Source: Acinetobacter geminorum
Lineage (GTDB): Bacteria > Pseudomonadota > Gammaproteobacteria > Pseudomonadales > Moraxellaceae
Assembly (NCBI RefSeq): GCF_013009345.1
Contig: NZ_JABELE010000008.1
Location: 124,001-188,000 of the forward strand
Direction: 5' to 3'
Length of the DNA stretch: 64,000 bases
Shown: one piece after another, positions 43,763 to 52,074 of the stretch
Position numbering within the stretch: the first letter of the stretch is position 1
How the letters are laid out: each line of letters opens with the position of its first letter
Notes under the pieces: generated by a model
Seen by the model: only the letters and a program-made list of their open reading frames with translations
Database searches by the model: none
What the model was told of the DNA's origin: nothing
Position numbers and translations under genes: made by a program

Positions 43763-44914
43763 CTAAAAACCAACTGTACGTTTAGAGGCACCTTGTAAAT
43801 CAAAAATAACATCGTCAATTAAGCTATCAATCTGACGTGTATCTCGGTGATGTGCCGTAGTAATTAAATGAGCCATATTTCCGGAAGTTGCCAGATAATG
43901 CTTTTTCCAGATGTGCTCAGAAGGACATGGAAATACCACAGTGATTGAATTCGGATTCCGCCAAGCAGGAATTCCCACTGCCTGAAAACGATCAACCGCG
44001 TACTGGGCCATTTTTAGACAATGTTGAATTCTCTGTCGTCTTTGTAAATTGGTTTGGCTACGTATTGCCACCCACATCAGCAAGACGGTATGACCATTGC
44101 GTGAACCACTAATGGTTTGATCACGTGTAGAGATATAGTCAACATCTACCGATATACGCTCTACATTTTGTCGCTTGGCCACAACAATGCCACACGGAAT
44201 TGGTGAACCAATCATTTTATGACCAGACACACAAATCGAGTCGATACCATGAGCAAAGGAAAACGCTTGAGGATGATCAACAAAAGGTAAAATCATGCCA
44301 CTTAAGGCAGCATCGGCATGAATATAATAATCTCGGCGCATAATTCCGATTTGCGTTAAGCGCTCTTGAATCATTTCAATATCATCAATTGCGCCAGTCA
44401 TGGTCGTGCCAATATTTGCAAAAATAATGGGGTGACTTTCTTTATTGGTTTTTATTTTATGGATTAAATCATCATAGTCGATTTCACCATTATCCAATGA
44501 TTCAACCACGCAAGATTTCATCTGCAATAATTTGGCGATTTTTCCAACCGAATAATGCGTATCTTTTGAGTAATATAATGTGGAATCTGGAAATAGCTCA
44601 CGCGCCAGATAGCAGCCGAACATATTACCTTCTGTGCCACCATTGGTTACGTATCCCCAGCTTTCTTCAAAGGGAATTTGAAAAATTTCAGCAAAATACG
44701 CCATCACATCTTTTTCAAAATCAAAAGAATTCAATGCGTAATTACTATAGTCTTTCCAATCACCACAATTATTAATAGAGAATTTGAAAAAACGGAATAA
44801 AGCGGAATAATCAAAATCTGCAGATTCAGGATATCCAATATTGAAATATTGATGTTTTAAACAGTAATTCCAGAATGTCTCAATTCTCTCTTGATCAGCA
44901 GGCGATAAAATCAT
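43763..44914 (-). CDS. basG: histidine decarboxylase, PLP-dependent
   Basis: A 383-residue group II decarboxylase that makes histamine from histidine, the imidazole end of acinetobactin. The PLP-binding Lys is in SVSGHKMIGSPIPCG. Other family segments are GYVTNGGTEGNMFG, IFANIGTTMTGAIDD and YIHADAALSGM. GGAG lies seven bases before the ATG. It is 117 bases after basF, with a hairpin in the gap. Confidence 0.93.
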   Translation of the reverse strand: MILSPADQERIETFWNYCLKHQYFNIGYPESADFDYSALFRFFKFSINNCGDWKDYSNYALNSFDFEKDVMAYFAEIFQIPFEESWGYVTNGGTEGNMFGCYLARELFPDSTLYYSKDTHYSVGKIAKLLQMKSCVVESLDNGEIDYDDLIHKIKTNKESHPIIFANIGTTMTGAIDDIEMIQERLTQIGIMRRDYYIHADAALSGMILPFVDHPQAFSFAHGIDSICVSGHKMIGSPIPCGIVVAKRQNVERISVDVDYISTRDQTISGSRNGHTVLLMWVAIRSQTNLQRRQRIQHCLKMAQYAVDRFQAVGIPAWRNPNSITVVFPCPSEHIWKKHYLATSGNMAHLITTAHHRDTRQIDSLIDDVIFDLQGASKRTVGF

Positions 44915-44955
44915 TTTTTGCTCCGTTAATATGACGATTACAAGTCGTCTAAGGA

Positions 44956-44997
44956 GTCGCTATCAAAGATATAAATTTTATGTATAAATTTAGCGAC
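44956..44997 (-). repeat. intercistronic hairpin between basF and basG
   Basis: GTCGCTA and TAGCGAC pair over seven bases, with AT-rich inner pairing between ATAAATTT and AAATTTA-like runs. No T-run follows. It may affect relative expression of basF and basG. Confidence 0.4.
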
Positions 44998-45031
44998 CAG
45001 GATTTGTCGTATGCCTTATGATGGCAACCCT

Positions 45032-45901
45032 TTACCCTGCAATCCTTTGCCGTGCATCAACCAATGACCACCAATTTGATAAGGTGGGTGTGCGTCCTAA
45101 TTCTTCAAAACTAATATTGATTCCCTGTGCTTTAAGTTCCGAAGAAAACTGCATAATTCGTAATGAGTCCAATCCATAAAGAATCAGATTTTCTTCGGGG
45201 TCTAATTCTTCTTCATCAATAAGCTGCTGGACCTTTTGCTCTAGCCAAGGTCGTGTAATGCCTGTTGCCACCTGCCCCACTACAGATTCGGTATTCACAA
45301 CTTGACCGCAACGTGAAGACACATATTTCAAAGCTAAGTGATGTTCTTCTTCTGAAAAATCGGCAACTGCATCTCCAACAAGAAAGGGTTGTATGTCACT
45401 CATAAAGGCTTCTATTGCCGTAACCATACAACCGATATGGGCATAGACACCGCCAATAATGAGCTGATCACGATTCCAGTTTTGCATTCTTTCAAGCAAA
45501 TCCGAACGTTTAAACGCGCTATAACGCCATTTCGTTAAGACAATGTCATGTTCAGTAGGAGAAAGCTGATCAATAATTTTTTGCTGATCAATTGTTGAGG
45601 CTGGCAAACCTGGTCCCCACATCGCATTCAGTAATGCGCGATCTGTCGCTGGTTGTTCATAAGGCTGTGCGGTATAGACAACCGGAACATTGTTCTGATG
45701 TGCCCAATTTCTTAGTTGAACTAAATGATTAACAACCGTTTTAATTAATTCACTTTCAGCATCGTAAAAATTTAAAAAGTAGCGTTGCATATCATGAATT
45801 AACAAAACTGCTCGAGAAGGATCTAACTGCCAGTCTGTTTTGTTCTTTGGATAACTCTCTCGTTTGGGCATGAGATAAGTGGAAATTTTTGCAATAGCCA
45901 T
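45032..45901 (-). CDS. basF: isochorismatase/aryl carrier protein
   Basis: A 289-residue EntB-like two-domain protein. Residues about 1-205 are the isochorismatase domain (LIHDMQRYF with Asp37, VLTKWRYSAF with Lys124, GGVYAHIGCM), producing 2,3-dihydro-2,3-dihydroxybenzoate. Residues about 215-285 are an aryl carrier domain with the phosphopantetheine site YGLDSLRIM (Ser246). BasE loads DHB on this Ser after activation by BasI. The next enzyme, an EntA-type dehydrogenase, is not encoded in this window. It begins 17 bases after basE. Confidence 0.94.
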   Translation of the reverse strand: MAIAKISTYLMPKRESYPKNKTDWQLDPSRAVLLIHDMQRYFLNFYDAESELIKTVVNHLVQLRNWAHQNNVPVVYTAQPYEQPATDRALLNAMWGPGLPASTIDQQKIIDQLSPTEHDIVLTKWRYSAFKRSDLLERMQNWNRDQLIIGGVYAHIGCMVTAIEAFMSDIQPFLVGDAVADFSEEEHHLALKYVSSRCGQVVNTESVVGQVATGITRPWLEQKVQQLIDEEELDPEENLILYGLDSLRIMQFSSELKAQGINISFEELGRTPTLSNWWSLVDARQRIAG

Positions 45902-45918
45902 ATGCTGCTCAATATTTA

Positions 45919-47547
45919 TTAAGATGTTGTAGATGTATTTAAAATGCTGCGAAGTTGCTTTTTGTCCACCTTACCGACTGCGGTCAGTGGCAAACTTTCG
46001 ATTAATTTGATCTGGTCTGGAAGTTTGTATTGTGCAATACCCAACTCCATGAGATGGCGTCTGAGCACAACAGCTTTAAGTTCAGGATTCCGAGAAACAA
46101 TAAAGGCACAACTCTTTTCACCAAATTGTTCATCGATAATTGCGACCAAAGCTGCGTGCATAACTTCCGGATGTAAAAGAATAAGTTTTTCGATTTCTTC
46201 CGAAGCAATCTTTTCACCACCACGGTTAATCTGGTCTTTAATTCTTCCTACTACACGTAAATTACCATCCGAAGTACGCTGCACGAGATCGCCCGAATAG
46301 TAATAGTTGTCCTTGTCAAAGACCTGTGAATTATGTTCAGGGCTTTGGTAATAACCACAAAAGGTATAAGGCCCCCGAGTCGCAAGCATTCCTATTTCAC
46401 CTGCCGGAACTTCTCTATACTGCTCATCTACAATTTTGATTTCATCATCAGGACTGATAGGACGCCCTTGTGTCGTAAATATTTGCTCATCGGAGTCATC
46501 TAGTCTGGTGTAATTGACCAAGCCTTCAGCCATTCCAAATACTTGTTGTAATTTACAATTGAGAACTTCAGGAACTTGACGGGCTAAAGATTCAGGGAAA
46601 CTTGCTCCACCTACTTGAAGCAACTTTAAAGACTGAATTTGATCTTTATATTGCGCGGCTTTTTCTAGCCACATAATGACAGCACTCGGCACTAAAGATG
46701 CCATATTGACTTGATGTCTTTGAATAATAGAAAAACAATTGAGCGGTTCAGGATTTGGTGCCATCACAACACATCCACCTGCATGTAAAACGCCTAATGC
46801 ACCGGGTGAACTCAACATAAAGTTATGCGGAGCTGGCAGAGCACACAATAACCGAGTATTCGAGTTTAAACCGCAAATCTCGGCACTGGCTCGCACACTA
46901 TAGTCATAGTCATTATGCGTGCGTGGAATAAGTTTTGGTGTTCCCGTACTTCCACCTGACAACTGAAAGAAAGCAACTTCATCAGCAGGTGTAGATGAAA
47001 AATCGACTAAGGTCTTTGCTGGTGTTTCAATCCAGTCTAATAGTCCGAAATCGGTAGCTTGATGATTGAGCATCAAAATAATTTCAGGACTTAAATCTAC
47101 TTCATGAAGTGAGTCAATAAATTGATTATTGCTAAAGACTTCATGCTGACGCGAACCAATTAAAAGCTTAGGTTGAATCTGTTTAATAAAGGCATTTAGT
47201 TCATATTGGCGATGGCTATATAGCGCATTGAGCACAACCACACCAGCCTTAAGCAAGGCAAAAAAGACAATATAAAACTCCGCAACATTGGGAAGTTGTA
47301 CTAAAGCAGTATCACCCTTACCCAAGCCTTTTTCAGCTAGTCGAGAAGCTAAATTTGTTGATAGCCGGTCCAGCTCGATATAACTCAACTGACGTTCACC
47401 ACAAATAATTGCCGGCGAATGCGGATACGATTGAACCCCTACCGTTAAAATGCGCGTCAAAGGTTGGTCAATCCAATAACCTTTATTTCGATAGTGTTGC
47501 TCTCTCTCTGGAGTCCAGCGAACAAACTCAATCAACTGTTTTTTCAT
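45919..47547 (-). CDS. basE: 2,3-dihydroxybenzoate-AMP ligase
   Basis: A 542-residue stand-alone adenylation enzyme of the EntE/DhbE family. Core motifs are QLSGGSTGTPKLIPRTHNDY, FGMAEGLVNYTRLDD, YYSGDLVQR and GRIKDQINRGGEKI, with the C-terminal catalytic Lys in TAVGKVDKKQL. It activates DHB and transfers it to BasF. It is first in the leftward bas/bar transcript and divergent from basD, sharing a region with Fur-box-like sequence. Confidence 0.94.
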   Translation of the reverse strand: MKKQLIEFVRWTPEREQHYRNKGYWIDQPLTRILTVGVQSYPHSPAIICGERQLSYIELDRLSTNLASRLAEKGLGKGDTALVQLPNVAEFYIVFFALLKAGVVVLNALYSHRQYELNAFIKQIQPKLLIGSRQHEVFSNNQFIDSLHEVDLSPEIILMLNHQATDFGLLDWIETPAKTLVDFSSTPADEVAFFQLSGGSTGTPKLIPRTHNDYDYSVRASAEICGLNSNTRLLCALPAPHNFMLSSPGALGVLHAGGCVVMAPNPEPLNCFSIIQRHQVNMASLVPSAVIMWLEKAAQYKDQIQSLKLLQVGGASFPESLARQVPEVLNCKLQQVFGMAEGLVNYTRLDDSDEQIFTTQGRPISPDDEIKIVDEQYREVPAGEIGMLATRGPYTFCGYYQSPEHNSQVFDKDNYYYSGDLVQRTSDGNLRVVGRIKDQINRGGEKIASEEIEKLILLHPEVMHAALVAIIDEQFGEKSCAFIVSRNPELKAVVLRRHLMELGIAQYKLPDQIKLIESLPLTAVGKVDKKQLRSILNTSTTS

Positions 47548-47694
47548 GACATTCTAAATATTCAATTTAATTTAATGGTTATCAAGCTATTGATTCTTTG
47601 TAAATTTTCTTACATATCGGCATAAATATTTAATTTGAATACCGACAAAAGAAAACTCTTAAGACGGACAAGCTATATATTCACAGCAAAATTG

Positions 47695-47735
47695 GAAATG
47701 ATTAACAAATGCAACTGGTAATCATTTTCATTTGT
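47695..47735. promoter_or_regulatory. Fur-box-like region between basE and basD
   Basis: GAAATGATTAACAAATG and TGGTAATCATTTTCATTTG are adjacent imperfect Fur operators. They lie about 150 bases from basE and just upstream of the basD start I chose (they would overlap an alternative, longer basD start). A possible -10 (TATATAT) lies at about 47674-47680. Confidence 0.55.
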
Positions 47736-47783
47736 TTGTATGATGCTGAAACAAGATTAATTTGTCAACCGAGTTATCGTTCA

Positions 47784-50651
47784 ATGTGTGAATTAACTTC
47801 GATGCAAGTGGCCTGCTGGTTTGGTCGCTCTGGCAACGCAACTTTAGGTGGGGTTGCTGCCCACCTCTATGCAGAATTTGACGGTCAATTTATTGATCTA
47901 CAAAAATTACATTTAGCACTTCAACGACTTTATAAAGAACACCCTATTTTGAGATTAAGTTTGAGTGCCGATGGCATCGCAAACATCATGGCTGAGAAGG
48001 CTCAACAGATATTAGAAGTCGATGATTTTTCAAAGCTTAGCGATCATCAAATTGAGCAAATGCTCATGCAAAAACGGGAGCAATGGACCCATCAAAAACT
48101 TGATCTAAGTCAGGGCCAGACTGCAAGATTTTCTATAAGTGTTCTTAAAAATAATATTTTTCGTTTTCATGTAGATACGGATATGATTGCTATAGATCCG
48201 TCCAGCTTCTTGAATTTAATGGAAGATCTTTCTTTGTTTTATGAAGACCCAGAAATATCATTCTCCCGTCCGCCTAATTTTTTTGACTGGTATCAAAAAA
48301 TACGGACAGATCCTGACCTAAAAAAATTAAACCAACGAGACCGCTTATGGTGGAAACAACGTCTGCCTCATATTAGCCCTGCTCCGTCTCTACCTTTCAT
48401 TCATCAAGAATTCAAAACAGCAAAAAGTGATCGTTTAAGTACGTGGTTATCGCCGGAAGAACGAAAAGCATTACAACAACTTGCTAGAGAACAACGCATT
48501 ACTGTGACCAATCTGATATTAGGTCTATTTGCCTATACGCTTGGTCATACAACCAAAGATCACAGCTTCCGATTAAATATTCCTACTTTTTGGCGCGAGC
48601 CGGTTTTAAAAAATGTCAAAGGCACTATTGGTGATTTTGCTAATTTAGTCATCCTTGATGTCGATATGAAAGGAATAACAACCTTAGCTGCATTCTGCAA
48701 ACAAATAGCAAATCAAATGCTTGAGTTATTAGAGCATTCACATTATTCGGGTGTTAACGTTCTACGTGACCTATCCCGTTATCATGGTAGTGCACAGATT
48801 GCTCCCGTGGTATTTACAGCGGCACTTGATTTAGAAAATGATAATTTACTTTCCGAACGTGTCCGCCGTGTTTTTGGCTCAATGAATTGGGTCATTTCAC
48901 AAGGGCCACAAGTTGCACTTGATGCACAAGTTGCTCATGTAGATGACGGTATTTTAGTTAATTGGGACATCCGTTTAGATGCTCTACCCAAAGAATGGAT
49001 CACGAATTTATTTGAATCTTTCATTCATTTACTTAAAAATCTTGCCGCACATCCTGAGCAACTTAATACACAAATTATAAACTCAGCACAAAATACCTCG
49101 TCAGATCGTACGTCTCAAAAACCATTAAATGCATTACAGCAAGCTTATCTATTAGGTCGAACTCAAGCCCTTCCTTTAGGTGGTGTTGCCATGCAAGAGT
49201 TTAGGCAGTATCACGGCAAAATGGATATTGTTTTATTAAGACAACGATTGGCAAAAATGGTACGGCGGCATGACAGCTTACGAACCTATATTGATAAAAA
49301 CAGGTTAGTACAATATGTAAGCGATCAAGTGAGTGTCAATTTAAAAGAAATAGACCTAACTACATGGGAACCTGAACGTGCTTCTCACCACATCGAGTCC
49401 TATAAAAATAGTTATACGCATGAGCTATTTGATTTAAATCAGTCGCCTTGGAATATCACCGTCTTTTTATTAAAAAATAATCTACTAACGATTTTTGTCC
49501 GCTTTGATGCATTAATTTTAGATGGCCGATCTATAGCTTCACTTATGTTAGAGCTATTCGATGGACAACAACATGATATCCAAACGCAAATAGAAGAAAA
49601 TGAAGTTGAAAATAGCGTATCTGTTCATCAGGAAGATATGGCTTACTGGGAAAGAAAATTTTCTAAATTATCTAACATTCCTGCGCTTCCGTGGAAAACA
49701 CCCTTACAGCATTTACCGACTTCGCGTTACCAACGTAACAGTCTGGTTATAGAAAAAGCTCAATTTAAACAGTTGTCTAAAATTGGAGCGAAACATTCAC
49801 TGTTTAAAAACTCAATCATCATGGCGATTATTTTGGAAGTGCTATCTCATTGGAGCACGGACAAATCTCTATGTGTTGCTGTTCCTACACTTCCCCTCTA
49901 TGCCGGACCATTTTCTAATAGCTCTACGTTTATTGCTGTTGAGTGGAAAACTTCAGATCAATTTGCTGAACAAGCAAACCGTTTGCAAACTGAAGTTTTA
50001 GAGGGTTTACAGCATCTTTCATTTTCAGGCGTTGATCTCGCTCGACTATTATTTGAAAAAGTTGGCACTGCTCCAGTATTACCAATTGTAATTACAAATG
50101 GTTTGTCATGGCCTGTATTATCTGAATCTCATCCTATTCAGCAACAAGATGGCCTTACTCAAACACCTCAAGTTGCAATTGATATTCGCTTTAGCACAAG
50201 AAATGACGGCGCTTTGATTTTCGATATTGATTATGCCCAAGAAGCATTTTCATCTCACATGATTGAAGATTTCTTGGATGCACTGCAATTGGCAATCAAG
50301 CAAATTATTGGTTCAGAAACATTCAGTTTTGATCTCAGCAATTTTTTCAGTGAGCTTCAAAATAAACGACCATATTTTAAAAATAATGAGTCCGATCATT
50401 CATCTATACCACTTGAAAATAATGCTAAACAGCAAAATCAACTACTCGACATTTACTTAGAAGTGATAGGCCACACGCCAAATAAGGAAGTGGACAACTC
50501 AACTCATTTTACTCATCTCGGGCTACGTCCACATCATTTAAAGGTCGTTTCAAAACGTATTAATGAAACATACGCGATTCAGCTCTCACCTGTTCAACTT
50601 ATTCAATGTCGCAATATTGCTGATGTAGAGAAACTACTAACAGCACATTAA
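47784..50651 (+). CDS. basD: NRPS protein with tandem cyclization domains and a carrier-like C-terminus
   Basis: A protein of about 955 residues: two heterocyclization (Cy) domains (about 5-420 and 445-850) and a carrier-like C-terminal segment (about 885-955), with no adenylation domain. Both Cy domains keep the DxxxxDxxS active-site pattern: D133/D138/S141 in DMIAIDPSS and D575/D580/S583 in DALILDGRS. They should join DHB to threonine and close the methyl-oxazoline ring. In the C-terminal segment the expected LGG(D/H)S reads LGLRPHHL, so Pro (about 916) replaces the phosphopantetheine Ser. The start MCELTSMQVACWFG matches where Cy homology begins; a start 25 codons earlier lies in the Fur-box region. 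Confidence 0.9.
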   Translation: MCELTSMQVACWFGRSGNATLGGVAAHLYAEFDGQFIDLQKLHLALQRLYKEHPILRLSLSADGIANIMAEKAQQILEVDDFSKLSDHQIEQMLMQKREQWTHQKLDLSQGQTARFSISVLKNNIFRFHVDTDMIAIDPSSFLNLMEDLSLFYEDPEISFSRPPNFFDWYQKIRTDPDLKKLNQRDRLWWKQRLPHISPAPSLPFIHQEFKTAKSDRLSTWLSPEERKALQQLAREQRITVTNLILGLFAYTLGHTTKDHSFRLNIPTFWREPVLKNVKGTIGDFANLVILDVDMKGITTLAAFCKQIANQMLELLEHSHYSGVNVLRDLSRYHGSAQIAPVVFTAALDLENDNLLSERVRRVFGSMNWVISQGPQVALDAQVAHVDDGILVNWDIRLDALPKEWITNLFESFIHLLKNLAAHPEQLNTQIINSAQNTSSDRTSQKPLNALQQAYLLGRTQALPLGGVAMQEFRQYHGKMDIVLLRQRLAKMVRRHDSLRTYIDKNRLVQYVSDQVSVNLKEIDLTTWEPERASHHIESYKNSYTHELFDLNQSPWNITVFLLKNNLLTIFVRFDALILDGRSIASLMLELFDGQQHDIQTQIEENEVENSVSVHQEDMAYWERKFSKLSNIPALPWKTPLQHLPTSRYQRNSLVIEKAQFKQLSKIGAKHSLFKNSIIMAIILEVLSHWSTDKSLCVAVPTLPLYAGPFSNSSTFIAVEWKTSDQFAEQANRLQTEVLEGLQHLSFSGVDLARLLFEKVGTAPVLPIVITNGLSWPVLSESHPIQQQDGLTQTPQVAIDIRFSTRNDGALIFDIDYAQEAFSSHMIEDFLDALQLAIKQIIGSETFSFDLSNFFSELQNKRPYFKNNESDHSSIPLENNAKQQNQLLDIYLEVIGHTPNKEVDNSTHFTHLGLRPHHLKVVSKRINETYAIQLSPVQLIQCRNIADVEKLLTAH

Positions 50652-50698
50652 TTCGTATTTTGAACTTTCATTATTTTGGAAACAGATAAAGTATAAAC

Positions 50699-52009
50699 AT
50701 GAAAAAAATAGATATTACCGGAATTGGTATTGGGCCATTCAACTTAGGTTTAGCTGCTCTTTTGTCTCATCATCCCGAAATCAAAAGCGTATTTTTAGAA
50801 CGCAAACCAGAATTTCGATGGCATGAAGGGTTGCTATTGCAAGGTACGACATTGCAAGTTCCTTTCTTTGCCGACTTGGTTACTATGGCCAATCCTTGCC
50901 ATCCCTTAGGCTATATTAATTATTTACATCAACATGATCGCTTGCATCAGTTTTATTATTACGACAGTTTTTTAATTCCACGCCGTGAATATGACCATTA
51001 TTGCCGTTGGGCTTCAAAACAATTACCCGATTGTCGATTTGGAGAAAACGTAAGCCATGTGGAATATGACGCCAAGCTGGATAAATTTATTATAGAAAGT
51101 GAATCAGCCTCGGGCGAAAAACAAAAATATATAAGCCAAAATCTGGCGATTGGTATTGGGACTAAACCTCGAATTCCTACATGGCTAGAAACATGCAAAC
51201 ATCCTTTGGTAAAACATTCTGCGGAGTTTGCAAAAATTCAGGAACAACTCAAGCAATGTAAACAGGTCACGGTTATTGGTTCGGGCCAGAGTGCAGCAGA
51301 ATGCGTACTTGCTTTATTTAATTCACTTACCCCAGAACAAGTAAAAGCAGGTGCATCTATTCGTTGGATCACACGTTCTGCCGGCTTTCACCCAATGGAA
51401 TATTCTAAACTTGGGCAAGAATGTTTTACCCCTGCCTATATGCAATATTTCCAAAGCCTGCCTAGAGATAAACGTCGTGACATTGCTGCTAGTCAGGGCC
51501 TGATCTATAAAGGGATTAGCTTCTCAACCATTGGTGATATATATGATGTGCTTTATGAGCGTTCAGTGGCTGGTGAAAAATCCGGTTTAAGCCTATACAC
51601 AAGCTGTGAGGTTGAATCGGTTGAAGAACTTGAATCGGGTTCTCTGCGTTTAACCTGTTTGCATACCCAACTCGATCAACGTTGCGAATTAGAAACTGAT
51701 GCCCTTGTTGCAGCTACAGGCTATGTTCATGATTGGCCTGAATGGTTCCAAAATATGAAAGGTTCTATTTTAGCTGTTGATGATAAAAATGATTGTATTG
51801 TTCAAGAAGACTTTACCGCTTTACGTTGTGATCAGGGACAAGGTCGAATTTTCATTCAGAATGCCGAGATTTTTCAGCAAGGCGTAGGTTCTCCAGACTT
51901 GGGGATCGGAGCAACCCGAAACTCAGTCATTATTAATCAATTACTGGGGCGTAATGCATATCGAATTCCTAAACAGTCTTCTTTCCAGCATTATGGTTTA
52001 CCAAAATAA
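50699..52009 (+). CDS. basC: FAD-dependent N-monooxygenase, histamine N-hydroxylase
   Basis: A 436-residue enzyme of the lysine/ornithine N-hydroxylase family. FAD-binding GIGIGPFNLGLAAL, NADPH-binding VIGSGQSAAECV and the C-terminal ATGY motif are present. In acinetobactin synthesis it hydroxylates the primary amine of histamine, giving N-hydroxyhistamine for the final condensation and the hydroxamate iron ligand. It follows basD after 47 bases, with GGAAAC near the ATG, and is probably cotranscribed. Confidence 0.93.
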   Translation: MKKIDITGIGIGPFNLGLAALLSHHPEIKSVFLERKPEFRWHEGLLLQGTTLQVPFFADLVTMANPCHPLGYINYLHQHDRLHQFYYYDSFLIPRREYDHYCRWASKQLPDCRFGENVSHVEYDAKLDKFIIESESASGEKQKYISQNLAIGIGTKPRIPTWLETCKHPLVKHSAEFAKIQEQLKQCKQVTVIGSGQSAAECVLALFNSLTPEQVKAGASIRWITRSAGFHPMEYSKLGQECFTPAYMQYFQSLPRDKRRDIAASQGLIYKGISFSTIGDIYDVLYERSVAGEKSGLSLYTSCEVESVEELESGSLRLTCLHTQLDQRCELETDALVAATGYVHDWPEWFQNMKGSILAVDDKNDCIVQEDFTALRCDQGQGRIFIQNAEIFQQGVGSPDLGIGATRNSVIINQLLGRNAYRIPKQSSFQHYGLPK

Positions 52010-52023
52010 AATATGAATATCAT

Positions 52024-52051
52024 AAAAAAACCCGCGATGGCGGGTTTTTTT
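52024..52051. terminator. bidirectional terminator between basC and bauA
   Basis: The stem AAACCCGC-GATG-GCGGGTTT has A and T runs on both sides. Confidence 0.9.
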
Positions 52052-52074
52052 ATTCGGTTGAAGATTACAACAAA

